From: Streptomyces aureus
Lineage (GTDB): Bacteria; Actinomycetota; Actinomycetes; Streptomycetales; Streptomycetaceae
Direction of reading: 5' to 3'
Assembly (NCBI RefSeq): GCF_000725495.1
Contig: NZ_JNZD01000021.1
Span: 62,001-126,000, forward strand
Length of the DNA: 64,000 bases
How positions within the stretch are numbered: the stretch's first letter is position 1; each line of letters opens with the position of its first letter. The notes beneath the pieces were generated by a model. It did no database searches. It was not told the DNA's origin and worked only from the letters and a program-made list of their open reading frames with translations. Below are positions 1 through 8,862 of the stretch, in pieces. The position numbers were made by a program, and so were the translations under genes.

Positions 1-2662
1 TGACGACGAGTCTGGGCATGGTCCGTCCCGGGACCGGTTCGCACTCGCCGGCCTTCCAGTCCCGCACCACCCCGCCGGGCTGGGCGAGTTCGTCGGGGGT
101 GTCGTGCAGCAGCGGCACCGCGAGGACGTCGGTGCGGGTGCCCAGGTGCTCGGCGGCCAGTTCGCTGAACCGGTCGGCGATGGTCAGGAACGTGTCGTAG
201 TCGGTGCGGGCCTGCCAGGGTGGGGCGATGGCGGGGGTGAAGGCGTGGACGAAGGGGTGCATGTCCGTGCTGGACAGGTCGTCCTTCTCGTACCAGGTCG
301 CGGCCGGCAGGACGACGTCGGAGAGCAGACTGGTCGAAGTCATCCGGAAGTCCATGGTGACCAGCAGGTCGAGCTTGCCCTCGGGGGCCTCCTCGCGCCA
401 CACCACCTCCTGCGGCCGTGACTCGGGCGGGGTCTCCTCGGAGCGGACCGCCGCGTCCGTGCCCAGCAGATGGCGCAGGAAGTACTCGTTGCCCTTGCCG
501 GAGGAGCCCAGCAGGTTGGCCCGCCAGACGGTCAGCACGCGGGGGAAGTTGGCCGGGTCGTCGGGGTCCTCGGCGGCGAACCGGAGCTTCCCGGACGTGA
601 GTTCGTCCACGATGTGCTCGGAGACCGGGCGGCCGGCCGCGGCCGCCTCGTCGGCGAGGTCGAGGGGGTTGCGGTTGAAGCCGGGGTGGCCAGGGGTCCA
701 GCCCATGCGGATCGCCTGCGCCAGACAGTCGGCGGTGGACTTCCCCGCGAAACGGCCCTCGCCCAGCGGCGACGCCAGCTCGTCGGGCCCGATGGCCTCG
801 TAGCGCCACTGGTCGGAGTTGAGGTACCAGTACGAGGTGCCGGCCATGTGCCGGGTGGGCCGCTGCCAGTCGAACGCGAAGGACAGATGCTGCTGCCCGG
901 TGACCGGGCGGACCTTCTCCTGGCCGACGTAGTGCGCCCAGCCGCCGCCGTTGACGCCCTGGCAGCCGGTCATGGTCGTCAGCGCCAGGAAGGCCCGGTA
1001 GATGGTGTCGGAGTGGAACCAGTGGTTGGTGCCCGCGCCCATCGCGATCATCGAACGGCCCTGCGTGCGCTCGGCGTTGCGGGCGAACTCCCGGGCGATC
1101 CGGGCCGCCTGCTCGGCCGGCACCGACGTGATCGTCTCCTGCCAGGCCGGGGTGTACGGCTGCGAGGCGTCCTCGTACGACGCGGGCCAGCTGCCGGGCA
1201 GGCCCGGCCGGGCCACGCCGTACTGGGCCAGCATCAGATCGAAGACCGTGGTCACCAGCCGCCCGCCGATCCGGCGGACCGGGACCCCGCGCACCATGGT
1301 GGAGCCGCCCTCGCCGACGCCCTCGTCGAACCGGGGCAGCGCGACCTCGACCGTGTCCTCGGCCCGCTCCAGCAGACTCAACTCGGGCACGACGTCGCCC
1401 AGTTCGAGGTTCCAGCGGCCCTCCCCGGTCTCACCCCAGCGGAAGCCGAGCGAGCCGTTCGGCACGACGGGCTCGCCGGTCGCGCTGTCCAGGAGCACGG
1501 TCTTGGATCCCGCGTTCTCCGCGCCGGCCTCCGCGCCCCCGAGGTCGGCGGCGGTCAGGAACCCGTCCGGGACGAGACCCAGTTCGTGCTCGCGCAGCGT
1601 CACCAGGAACGGGGCGTCCGTGAACGTCCTCAAGTACTGACGGAAATACGGCACTTCGCGGTCGACCAGGAACTCGCGCAGGATCACGTGGCCTATCGCC
1701 ATGGCCAGCGCCCCGTCCGTTCCCGGGTGCGGGGAGAGCCATTCGTCGGCGTGCTTGACGTTGTCGGCGTAGTCGGGGCTGACCGCGACGACCTTCGTGC
1801 CGTTGTAGCGCGTCTCGGTCAGGAAGTGCGCGTCGGGCGTGCGGGTGACGGGGATGTTGGAGCCCCACATCACCAGATAGCCGGCGTTCCACCAGTCGGC
1901 CGCCTCGGGGACGTCGGTCTGGTCGCCGAACACCTGCGGGGAGGCGACCGGCAGGTCGGCGTACCAGTCGTAGAACGACAGCAGCGTCCCGCCGATCAGC
2001 GACATGAACCGGGTGCCGGCCGCGAAAGACGCCATCGACATCGCCGGGATCGGCGAGAACCCGGCGACGCGGTCCGGACCGTACGCCTTGACGGTGTGCA
2101 CATGGGCGGCGGCGACCAGCTCGCTCACCTCGTCCCAGCCCGCGCGGACCAGACCGCCCTTGCCGCGGGCCCGCTTGTAGGCCCGTGCCTTGGCCGGGTC
2201 GGAGGTGATCTCCGCCCAGGCCGCGACCGGGTCGCCGAGCCGCTTGCGCGCCTCACGCCACAGCTTCAGCAACGCGCCCCGCACATACGGGTAGCGGACC
2301 CGGCTGGGGGAGTACGTGTACCAGGAGAACGACGCCCCGCGCGGGCAGCCGCGCGGCTCGTACTCGGGGCAGTCGGTGCCGATCGACGGGTAGTCGGTGG
2401 CCTGGTGCTCCCAGGTGATGATGCCGTCCTTGACGTACACCATCCACGAGCAGGAACCGGTGCAGTTGACCCCGTGTGTGGACCGTACGACCTTGTCGTG
2501 CGCCCACCGGTCGCGGTAGAAGCCCTCCCACCGCGGGTCGCCCTCGCCGAACACCGCACGGCCGTCGGCCGACACCTCGCGGCGGGTCAGCAGCCGCCGG
2601 GCGGCCAGCGGCCAGTCCTCACCGAGCGGCGCCCGCCGTCGTACGTTCTGATCGTTCTCCAT
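1..2662 (-). CDS. narG: Respiratory nitrate reductase alpha subunit NarG, partial (C-terminus beyond left edge)
   Basis: The catalytic molybdenum subunit of membrane-bound nitrate reductase, which reduces nitrate to nitrite with quinol electrons passed through NarI and NarH. The first 887 residues of about 1230 are present; the rest, and presumably narHJI, lie outside the window. The FS0 iron-sulfur site is visible as H63, C67, C71 and C106 (motif HGVNCTGSC), matching the spacing of the E. coli H50/C54/C58/C93 ligands. Conserved stretches such as WYADLPVASPQVFGDQTD and GSNIPVTRTPDAHF follow. The ATG start has no clear Shine-Dalgarno; a TAGCGT hexamer seven bases upstream could be a -10 box giving a leaderless message, which is inference. 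A long open frame on the other strand here is a GC artefact. Divergent from a nitrite reductase operon. Confidence 0.95.
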   Translation of the reverse strand, partial: MENDQNVRRRAPLGEDWPLAARRLLTRREVSADGRAVFGEGDPRWEGFYRDRWAHDKVVRSTHGVNCTGSCSWMVYVKDGIITWEHQATDYPSIGTDCPEYEPRGCPRGASFSWYTYSPSRVRYPYVRGALLKLWREARKRLGDPVAAWAEITSDPAKARAYKRARGKGGLVRAGWDEVSELVAAAHVHTVKAYGPDRVAGFSPIPAMSMASFAAGTRFMSLIGGTLLSFYDWYADLPVASPQVFGDQTDVPEAADWWNAGYLVMWGSNIPVTRTPDAHFLTETRYNGTKVVAVSPDYADNVKHADEWLSPHPGTDGALAMAIGHVILREFLVDREVPYFRQYLRTFTDAPFLVTLREHELGLVPDGFLTAADLGGAEAGAENAGSKTVLLDSATGEPVVPNGSLGFRWGETGEGRWNLELGDVVPELSLLERAEDTVEVALPRFDEGVGEGGSTMVRGVPVRRIGGRLVTTVFDLMLAQYGVARPGLPGSWPASYEDASQPYTPAWQETITSVPAEQAARIAREFARNAERTQGRSMIAMGAGTNHWFHSDTIYRAFLALTTMTGCQGVNGGGWAHYVGQEKVRPVTGQQHLSFAFDWQRPTRHMAGTSYWYLNSDQWRYEAIGPDELASPLGEGRFAGKSTADCLAQAIRMGWTPGHPGFNRNPLDLADEAAAAGRPVSEHIVDELTSGKLRFAAEDPDDPANFPRVLTVWRANLLGSSGKGNEYFLRHLLGTDAAVRSEETPPESRPQEVVWREEAPEGKLDLLVTMDFRMTSTSLLSDVVLPAATWYEKDDLSSTDMHPFVHAFTPAIAPPWQARTDYDTFLTIADRFSELAAEHLGTRTDVLAVPLLHDTPDELAQPGGVVRDWKAGECEPVPGRTMPRLVV

Positions 2663-2753
2663 GGCGCCGACGCTAGGTGCCGCCGACCTCGGCGTATCTG
2701 GTCCGGCGGTCCCTGCCGGAGCGCCTTTCGGCCCTCTCCGGACGGCCGCATCA

Positions 2754-2767
2754 GGGCCGAACGGCCC
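2754..2767. promoter_or_regulatory. DevR/OsdR-like palindromic box upstream of narG
   Basis: GGGCCGAACGGCCC has perfect six-base arms around AA. The same core recurs at 9309-9328 in front of another stress-type gene. DevR/DosR (OsdR in Streptomyces) controls nitrate reductase, Acg-type flavoproteins and related dormancy genes in actinobacteria. The assignment to this regulator is inferred from shape and context. Confidence 0.5.
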
Positions 2768-2961
2768 CTGTTCGGGACCCGGTCGGCCGACGGGGCGGGC
2801 ACGGCCCCGGTTGCATGCTGGCCACGGCCGGCCCGTTCGGGAGGACCGCCGGCCGCCCGCCGACCGCCACCCGTGGATGCCGACGGCGACCGATCCGGAG
2901 GACCCCGTGCACGACCGCAACGCCTGCCTTCGCCGCCGCGACCGCCGCCGTCACGCCCGGC

Positions 2962-3051
2962 GGGAACCGTGTTCGATCCGGCCCGCCCGGGGGGAACCGT
3001 GGCCGGCCCGGCCCGCCCGGCGGACCTCGTGTTCGGCCCAGGCCGCCCACT
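2962..3051. repeat. Three imperfect 30-bp direct repeats in the narG/radical SAM intergenic region
   Basis: Units begin at 2962, 2992 and 3022. The first two share GGGAACCGTG near the start and GGCCCGCCCGG at the end; the third is more diverged. The period is divisible by three so the repeats stay open in several frames, but no gene is supported across them. They lie 70 bases upstream of the radical SAM start and could be regulatory or slippage-derived. Confidence 0.6.
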
Positions 3052-3121
3052 GTCGTGCCGCCCGCCGGCTCGCACCGGGCGCGGAGCGGTGCGGAGACCG
3101 CGGGCCGGGAAGGACCGGACG

Positions 3122-4510
3122 ATGAACGCGGCCCCGCGCGCCGTCCGGCGTCAGCGGCACGACCCGGGGGAGCGGCCCTTCATCGTCATCTGGGAGTCCA
3201 CCCGGGCCTGCCCGCTGGCCTGTCTGCACTGCCGGGCCGAGGCCGTGCCCGACCGCGACCCGAGGGAACTGGACACCGCCGCCGCCCGGGACCTGCTGCG
3301 CCAGGTGGCCGCCTTCGGACACCCCGCCCCCCTCTTCGTGATCACCGGCGGTGACCCCTTCCAGCGCCCCGACCTGACCGAACTCATCGCCTACGGCCGG
3401 GAAACGGGAGTGCGGGTCGCCGTGTCGCCCTCCGGCACCCCGACCCTCACCGAGGAGCGGCTGCGCGCCGTGCACGCGGCGGGCGCCTCGGGGCTCTCCC
3501 TCAGCCTGGACGGCTCCACCGCCGGACTCCACGACGCGTTCCGCGGCGTGCCCGGAGTCTTCCGCTGGACCCTCGACGCCTGGGACACCGCCCGCGCCCT
3601 CGGGATGAAGGTGCAGATCAACACCACCGTCACCCGGCACAACCTGCACGACCTGCCCGACATCGTCCGCCTGGTCGCCGAGCACGGGGCGATGCTGTGG
3701 AGCGCCTTCTTCCTCGTGCCCACCGGACGCGGCCGACGTCTGGGGGTACTGACGCCCGGTGAGGTCGAGGACGTCCTCAACTTCGTCCACGACGTCGGCC
3801 TGACCGTCCCCGCCAAGACCACCGAGGCCCACCACTTCCGCCGGGTCGTACTCCAGCGGCGCGTCCTCGCGGACCGCGGCGAGGACCATGTCGCGGCGCT
3901 CGGACTCGGCCCGCTGTACCGGGAGTTGAGCGCACGGGCCGCCGAACTGGGCCTGACCGCCGGAGCGCGCCGGGTCCGGCGTCCGCCGCTCGACGTCAAC
4001 GCGGGCCGCGGGTTCGTCTTCGTGTCGCACACCGGGTCCGTCCACCCCAGCGGATTCCTGCCGCTCGGCGCCGGGAACGTTCGGAAGCGGCCGCTGACGG
4101 AGATCTACCGCGACGCGGAACTGTTCACCGCGCTGCGCGACCCCGGCCGGCTGGGCGGCAGATGCGGGGCCTGCGAGTTCCGCCGGGTCTGCGGCGGCTC
4201 CCGCTCGCGCGCCTACGGCGTCACCGGCGACCCGTACGCCGAGGAGCCCTGGTGCGGCTACGTCCCCGGCTCGCCCGTGCAGCCGTCCGCCCCTCCTCGT
4301 ACGACCGCCGCCCCGGTGCAGCCGTCCGCCCCTCCTCGTACGACCGCCGCCCCGGTGCAGCCGTCCGCCCCTCCTCGTACGACCGCCGCCCCGGTGCAGC
4401 CGTCCGCGCCTCCCCGGACGACCGCCGCCCCCGCGCTGCCGCTCGTCCCTCCCTGTACGACCGCCGCCCCCGGCGGCAAGGAGCCCCACCGTGCACAGCA
4501 CCCTCGATGA
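3122..4510 (+). CDS. Radical SAM/SPASM domain protein (TIGR04053-like)
   Basis: A radical SAM enzyme of 462 residues. The CxxxCxxC cluster motif appears as CPLACLHC about 30 residues in, followed by the GGDP motif (ITGGDPFQRPDL). A C-terminal SPASM domain with CGAC, a further FRRVC and a last Cys near EEPWCGY would bind auxiliary iron-sulfur clusters. The family is often found beside nitrite reductase-like copper proteins and its substrate is not known to me. The ATG has GGAAGGA seven bases upstream. After the SPASM domain there is a tail of five 13-residue repeats (see repeat entry), which is not part of the enzyme fold. Its last 20 bases overlap the next gene, so translation is probably coupled. 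The same frame stays open far upstream, but that part is antisense to narG. Confidence 0.9.
   Translation: MNAAPRAVRRQRHDPGERPFIVIWESTRACPLACLHCRAEAVPDRDPRELDTAAARDLLRQVAAFGHPAPLFVITGGDPFQRPDLTELIAYGRETGVRVAVSPSGTPTLTEERLRAVHAAGASGLSLSLDGSTAGLHDAFRGVPGVFRWTLDAWDTARALGMKVQINTTVTRHNLHDLPDIVRLVAEHGAMLWSAFFLVPTGRGRRLGVLTPGEVEDVLNFVHDVGLTVPAKTTEAHHFRRVVLQRRVLADRGEDHVAALGLGPLYRELSARAAELGLTAGARRVRRPPLDVNAGRGFVFVSHTGSVHPSGFLPLGAGNVRKRPLTEIYRDAELFTALRDPGRLGGRCGACEFRRVCGGSRSRAYGVTGDPYAEEPWCGYVPGSPVQPSAPPRTTAAPVQPSAPPRTTAAPVQPSAPPRTTAAPVQPSAPPRTTAAPALPLVPPCTTAAPGGKEPHRAQHPR
4277..4471 (+). repeat. Five 39-bp coding tandem repeats at the end of the radical SAM gene
   Basis: Units start at 4277, 4316, 4355, 4394 and 4433. 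The first three are identical or nearly so at DNA level, the fourth differs slightly and the fifth is degenerate. Each encodes VQPSAPPRTTAAP, giving a Pro/Thr/Ala-rich disordered tail. Near-identity of the DNA points to recent expansion. Confidence 0.95.
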
Positions 4511-7148
4511 CCCGGCCGTCGGCCCGCCCCGCCCGCCGAGCAGGTTCAGGACGTCCGGCCGGCGTGGCCGTCACCTGGCCGCCCACGCCCTGGTCGCCGC
4601 CTGGGCACTCCTCGCACTGCTCGCGGCGAGTGACCGGCAGACGCTGCCCGTGGCCCGCTGGCTCGCGATCCACCTGTTCCTGCTCGGCGCCGCCACGACG
4701 GCGATCGTCGTCTGGAGCGAGCACTTCGCCGTCGCCATGCTCCACGCCCGGCCGCCCGCGCGACGCTGGAGCGACGCCCGGCTGGCCGGCGTCAACGTCG
4801 GCGTCGCGGGCGTCCTCGCCGGGGTGTGGACGGACCTGCCCGCACTGACCGGCGCGGGGTGCGCCCTGCTCGTCACCGCCGTCACCGCTCACCTGGTGGT
4901 GCTGGTCCGCCTCGGGCGCGGGGCGCTCGCCGGGCGGCTCGCCCCGATCGCCGACTACTACCGGGCCGCGGCGGCGGCGCTCGTCGTGGGCGGGGTCCTC
5001 GGCTGGCTGCTGGCCACCGGCCGGACGGGGGCCGGGCAGTACACCGGGCTCAAGCTGGCCCATGAGCACATCACGCTCCTCGGCTGGATCGGACTGCCCG
5101 TGCTGGGCACGCTGTTCATGCTCTGGCCCACCGTGCTGGGCGTGCGGATGGCCGAGCGCACCACCCGGGTGGCCCGCCGGGTCCTGTCGCTGACCGTGGG
5201 CGGGCTGCTCGTCACGGTCGTCGGACTGACGCTCGGCGTACGCCCCGCCGCCGCGGCCGGCATGGCCCTGTACGCGGCCGGGATCGCCCTCACCGGGCAC
5301 CTGTTCGCCGGAACGCTGCGCCACAAGCCGGCGATCTCACCGGCAGCCGCCTGGACGCTCGCCGCCGCCATGGCCTGGCTGGCCGTCGGCGTGAGTGCGG
5401 ACCTCGGGCTCCTGACCCTCCGGCCCCTTACGGTGGTCCGGGACGCCGTCGGCTCCCTGCTCCCGGTGCTGCTCGTCGGCCTGGTCGCCCAGGTCCTCGT
5501 CGGGGCCCTGACCTATCTCCTGCCCGTCGTGCTCTCCGCCGGCCCGAAGGAGCGGGCCACGCTGCGGGCGGTGCTGGAGCGGTACTGGCCGCAGCGACTG
5601 GTCCTCCTCAACGCCGGTGTCGCCCTCCTGGCCCTGCCCGCTCCGGGCCCCGCCGGCACGGTGGGCGCGCTGCTCGCCGCAACCGCCGGGGCCGCGTTCC
5701 TCGCCCTGACGGCCACCGCGCTCGTCCGGAGCGGACTCGCGCTCCGGCGGGAGACCGGCCGAAGCGGCGGGGCGGGGCGTCCCGCGCTGTGGGGCATCGC
5801 GGCCGGAGCCGTGGTGACCGTGCTGGCCGTCCTTGTGGCCAACAGCGGTGGCGGAGACGGGAGTTCGGACGTGGCCGGTGGCGCGGCGGGCCGCGGCTCG
5901 GGAGCCACCCGTACCGTCGCCGTGGCCCTGACCGACCTGCGGATCCGCCCGGCCCGGATCGAGGTCGCCGCGGGCACCCGGCTGCGTCTGGACGTCACCA
6001 ACACCGACTCCCAGCGGCACGACCTCAAGGTGGAGGACGGTCCCGCCACCCCGATGCTCGCCCAGGGCGAGGGCCGGGTGCTCGACCTCGGGCCGGTCAC
6101 CGCGGACCGCCGGGCCTGGTGCACCATGCCGGGTCACCGTGCGGCCGGGATGAGTCTGGACATCGTCGTGAAGAGGTACGGAACGGCGACCGCCGGCAGC
6201 GGAACGGCGACCGTCGGCAGTGGAGCGGCGACCGCCGGCGCCGGACACTCCGAGCACATGACCGCCGGACCCGGCGGCCTGGACCTGTCCGCCCCCTTCT
6301 CGGCCGGCTGGCGTCCGCGCGCCGCCGAGCTCGCCCCCGCCCCGGGCGGCACCGTCCACCGGGCCGAACTGCACGCGGGCAGCAAGGAGATCGAAGTGGC
6401 CCCCGGGGTGAACCAGCGGATGTGGACGTTCGGCGGCACCGCGCCGGGCCCCACCCTGCACGGAAGGGTCGGTGACGTCTTCGAGATCACCCTCGTCAAC
6501 GACGACACCACCATGGGCCACGGCATCGACTTCCACGCCGGCTCCCTCGCCCCCGACCGGCCCATGCGGACGATCCGGCCCGGCGAGCGCCTGGTCTATC
6601 GCTTCCGCGCCGAGCGGGCCGGGGCCTGGCTGTACCACTGCAGCACGGCGCCGATGCTCCAGCACCTGGGCAACGGCATGTACGGAGCCGTCGTCATCGA
6701 CCCGCCCGGACTCAGGAAAGCCGACCGCACGTTCGTCGTCGTCACCTCCGAGATCTACCTCGGGACCCCGGGCAGCGCCGCCCAGACCGCCAAGATGCGC
6801 CGGGACACCCCGGACGCCTGGGTGTTCAACGGCGTCGCCGGCCAGTACGAACGGGAGCCGCTGAAGGTGAAGGCCGGTGAGCGGGTGCGCTTCTGGGTGG
6901 TCGCGGCGGGGCCGAGCGACGGTGTCGCCTTCCACGTCGTGGGTACGGTCTTCGACACCGTGTACAAGGAGGGCGCCTATCTGCTGCGGCCCCAGGAGGC
7001 AGGGGGATCGCAGGTGCTCGACCTCGCGACCGCGCAGGGCGGCTTCGTCGAGACGACCTTCCCCGAGGCCGGGCACTACGCCTTCGTCGACCACGACATG
7101 CGTCACGCCGAGGCGGGCGCGCACGGCACGGTGGAGGTGACCGGCTGA
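4491..7148 (+). CDS. nirK: Membrane-anchored multidomain copper nitrite reductase (NirK type)
   Basis: Probably reduces nitrite to nitric oxide at the membrane. The 885-residue protein has three parts: about 450 residues of multiple membrane helices with His-rich segments (KLAHEHITLLGW) resembling NnrS/heme-copper oxidase-like proteins; a single cupredoxin domain (about 470-565) with H, C, H, M ligands in RHDL and WCTMPGHRAAGM; and a two-domain NirK core. In the core, type 1 copper ligands are H677, C717, H725 and M730; type 2 ligands are H682, H716 and H868; the catalytic Asp and His are D680 and H815. These match the A. faecalis NirK pattern (HNVDFH, YHC, RPHL, NHN). GTG start with AAGGAG eight bases upstream, overlapping the radical SAM stop. 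Its stop overlaps the next ATG by one base. Activity is inferred from ligand conservation. Confidence 0.85.
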   Translation: MHSTLDDPAVGPPRPPSRFRTSGRRGRHLAAHALVAAWALLALLAASDRQTLPVARWLAIHLFLLGAATTAIVVWSEHFAVAMLHARPPARRWSDARLAGVNVGVAGVLAGVWTDLPALTGAGCALLVTAVTAHLVVLVRLGRGALAGRLAPIADYYRAAAAALVVGGVLGWLLATGRTGAGQYTGLKLAHEHITLLGWIGLPVLGTLFMLWPTVLGVRMAERTTRVARRVLSLTVGGLLVTVVGLTLGVRPAAAAGMALYAAGIALTGHLFAGTLRHKPAISPAAAWTLAAAMAWLAVGVSADLGLLTLRPLTVVRDAVGSLLPVLLVGLVAQVLVGALTYLLPVVLSAGPKERATLRAVLERYWPQRLVLLNAGVALLALPAPGPAGTVGALLAATAGAAFLALTATALVRSGLALRRETGRSGGAGRPALWGIAAGAVVTVLAVLVANSGGGDGSSDVAGGAAGRGSGATRTVAVALTDLRIRPARIEVAAGTRLRLDVTNTDSQRHDLKVEDGPATPMLAQGEGRVLDLGPVTADRRAWCTMPGHRAAGMSLDIVVKRYGTATAGSGTATVGSGAATAGAGHSEHMTAGPGGLDLSAPFSAGWRPRAAELAPAPGGTVHRAELHAGSKEIEVAPGVNQRMWTFGGTAPGPTLHGRVGDVFEITLVNDDTTMGHGIDFHAGSLAPDRPMRTIRPGERLVYRFRAERAGAWLYHCSTAPMLQHLGNGMYGAVVIDPPGLRKADRTFVVVTSEIYLGTPGSAAQTAKMRRDTPDAWVFNGVAGQYEREPLKVKAGERVRFWVVAAGPSDGVAFHVVGTVFDTVYKEGAYLLRPQEAGGSQVLDLATAQGGFVETTFPEAGHYAFVDHDMRHAEAGAHGTVEVTG

Positions 7149-7594
7149 TGGACACCGTCGGCTGGTGGTCCCTCGTACGCTTCGCGCATGTGACCGGCGC
7201 CGTCCTGTGGGTCGGCGGTCAGCTCGCCCTGTCCCTGGTGATCCTGCCGCTGGCCCGCCGGCTGCTCGACCCCGGGCCCAAGGACCGCTTCACCACCGCG
7301 GCCGGACGCCGCTTCGGGATCCTCACCGGGACCGTGTTCCTGCCGCTGCAACTGGCGACCGGCTGGGCCATGGCCCGGCACCGGGGCGTCACCTGGGCCT
7401 CGCTCGCCGAACCCGGCTACGGCCGTACCCTGGCCGCCAAACTCGCCCTGTTCGCCGTGGTGATGCTCGCCGCCGCCGGCCACGGGATCGCGCAGTCCAG
7501 AGGACGTCCGGAGCTCGCCCGGTCCCTCGCCGTCGTCTCCCTCGTTGGTTCCCTCGGCGTCGTCCTGCTCGCCACGGCCCTGCCCACCACCTGA
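7148..7594 (+). CDS. CopD-like four-helix membrane protein
   Basis: A 148-residue integral membrane protein with about four hydrophobic helices; the first contains FAHVTGAVLWVGG, typical of CopD/copper-resistance and related heme-type membrane proteins. Histidines in helix 1 and in the third helix (AAAGHGIAQS) could bind heme or copper. It is translationally coupled to the nitrite reductase by a TGATG overlap, so it probably supports copper supply to, or electron transfer into, that enzyme. That role is inferred from context only. Confidence 0.7.
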   Translation: MDTVGWWSLVRFAHVTGAVLWVGGQLALSLVILPLARRLLDPGPKDRFTTAAGRRFGILTGTVFLPLQLATGWAMARHRGVTWASLAEPGYGRTLAAKLALFAVVMLAAAGHGIAQSRGRPELARSLAVVSLVGSLGVVLLATALPTT

Positions 7595-7625
7595 CCCGAA
7601 CGTCCCACCCCGCGAAGGAGCCCCG

Positions 7626-8636
7626 ATGCAGACCCGGAAAGTCGATGCCGCGACGGTGCGCACCCTGCTGACCGCGGCGGTGGCGGCGCCCTCGATCCAC
7701 AACACCCAGCCCTGGCGGTTCGGCCTCGACCCCGACACCGGAGTGATCCGTGTCCGGCTCGACCGGACCCGCCCGCTGCCGAAGGCCGATCCCCGGCTGC
7801 GCGCCCAGCACCTGTCGGTCGGCGCGGCCGTCCTCAACCTCCGGGTGGCCGCCGAGCACCTCGGCTGGGAACCCCTCGTCCAGCTCTGCCCCGTCCCGCA
7901 GGACCCGGACCTGGTCGCCACCGTGCGGCTTCTCCGGCCGGCCGCGGACGCCCGGCTGCCGCTGCGCGAGCTGTACGAGGAGGTCGAGCGACGCCACACG
8001 AGCAGGATGCCCTTCACCGGCCGTCCCGTGCCGGATCCGATCACGTACGAGATGACCGCAGCGGCCCGGGCCGAGGGCGCGCAGCTGGACGTGCCGGACA
8101 TCATCGGGACCCGGCGCCTGCTGCGGCTGACCCAGGCGGCCGAGGCCCGCACCAGCGCCGACCCGGCCCGGGCCGACGAGGAGCGCTCCTGGGTCCGGGT
8201 GCCCGGCACCGACGGGCCGTACGGCATCCCGGTCAACGCCCTCGGGGCACGGGACGCCTCCGGCCGGATGCCGGTGCGGGACTTCACCGGCGGTCTGTCC
8301 GTGCCGCGGCTGGCGGCCCTGCGCTTCGAACGCCACGCACAGGTGGCCCTGCTGTGGACGCCGTACGACTGGCGGGAGGACTGGCTGCGGGCGGGGCAGG
8401 CCCTGGAGCGGGTCCTGCTCACGGCGACCCGGCACGGGGTGCGCACCTCGGTGCTGCACCAGGCGATGGAGTGGCCGGACCTGAGGACGGCCACGGCCGG
8501 AGCCAAGCGGCGCTGTCGCCCCCAGGCCCTGATCCGCTTCGGCTACGGAACCGACGGCGGCCGCACACCTCGCGCCGAACCGGAACCGGGGCCGGGGCCG
8601 GGGCCGGGGGTTGGTGGGCGTGGGGGTGGGAGCTGA
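7626..8636 (+). CDS. Acg family FMN-binding oxidoreductase (nitroreductase fold)
   Basis: A 336-residue protein of the Acg/Rv2032-Rv3131 group, nitroreductase-like flavoproteins of the mycobacterial DosR dormancy regulon. The family start is clear (APSIHNTQPWRFGL), followed by a long central region and a C-terminal segment RCRPQALIRFGYG. Mycobacterial Acg was proposed to sequester flavin rather than catalyse, so activity should not be assumed. ATG start with AAGGAG five bases upstream; it is the last gene of the radical SAM-NirK-CopD operon, 31 bases after the previous stop. The last 25 residues are a Pro/Gly-rich low-complexity tail not expected in the family. Placement in a nitrite/hypoxia operon supports the DevR-type link. 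Confidence 0.88.
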   Translation: MQTRKVDAATVRTLLTAAVAAPSIHNTQPWRFGLDPDTGVIRVRLDRTRPLPKADPRLRAQHLSVGAAVLNLRVAAEHLGWEPLVQLCPVPQDPDLVATVRLLRPAADARLPLRELYEEVERRHTSRMPFTGRPVPDPITYEMTAAARAEGAQLDVPDIIGTRRLLRLTQAAEARTSADPARADEERSWVRVPGTDGPYGIPVNALGARDASGRMPVRDFTGGLSVPRLAALRFERHAQVALLWTPYDWREDWLRAGQALERVLLTATRHGVRTSVLHQAMEWPDLRTATAGAKRRCRPQALIRFGYGTDGGRTPRAEPEPGPGPGPGVGGRGGGS

Positions 8637-8862
8637 GGGGTGGGGCCCCGGCGCGGGGCGGCACTGAAGGGTGTTGCGGCGGTGCCAGAGCTGAGCGGGG
8701 TGCTGGTCGCGCGGGGCGGGAGCCGAAGCGTGGGGCGGCGGCGCGGGGAACCCCGGCGGGCCCCGCTGCCCCTTGCCCGCCGCTCGGCGGTGCGGGACGG
8801 CGAGGGCCCGCCCGGGCCGGATCAGCGGGGAGACGGCGTTGCGATCCGGCCGGCGGCCATGG

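Larger units (their letters stand above)
2663..3121. other. Divergent narG / radical SAM intergenic region (459 bp)
   Basis: No gene is supported here. It holds a DevR-like palindrome at 2754-2767, a weaker related sequence at 2721-2735 (GCGCCTTTCGGCCCT), three imperfect 30-bp direct repeats at 2962-3051, and the AAGGA ribosome binding site of the radical SAM gene just before 3122. It must contain promoters for both narG and the nitrite reductase operon. Confidence 0.7.

Noticed and set aside
470..3121. Plus-strand open frame continuous with the radical SAM gene
   Set aside because: It is antisense to narG, which has full family motifs and iron-sulfur ligands. The frame stays open because of GC-rich codon structure.
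4277..4471. Possible CRISPR or integration repeat
   Set aside because: 39-bp units abut without spacers and are read in frame as part of the radical SAM protein tail.
8637..8862. Possible small gene between the Acg-type and FMN-binding genes
   Set aside because: Only G-rich low-complexity frames are present, and no ribosome binding site with a plausible product.
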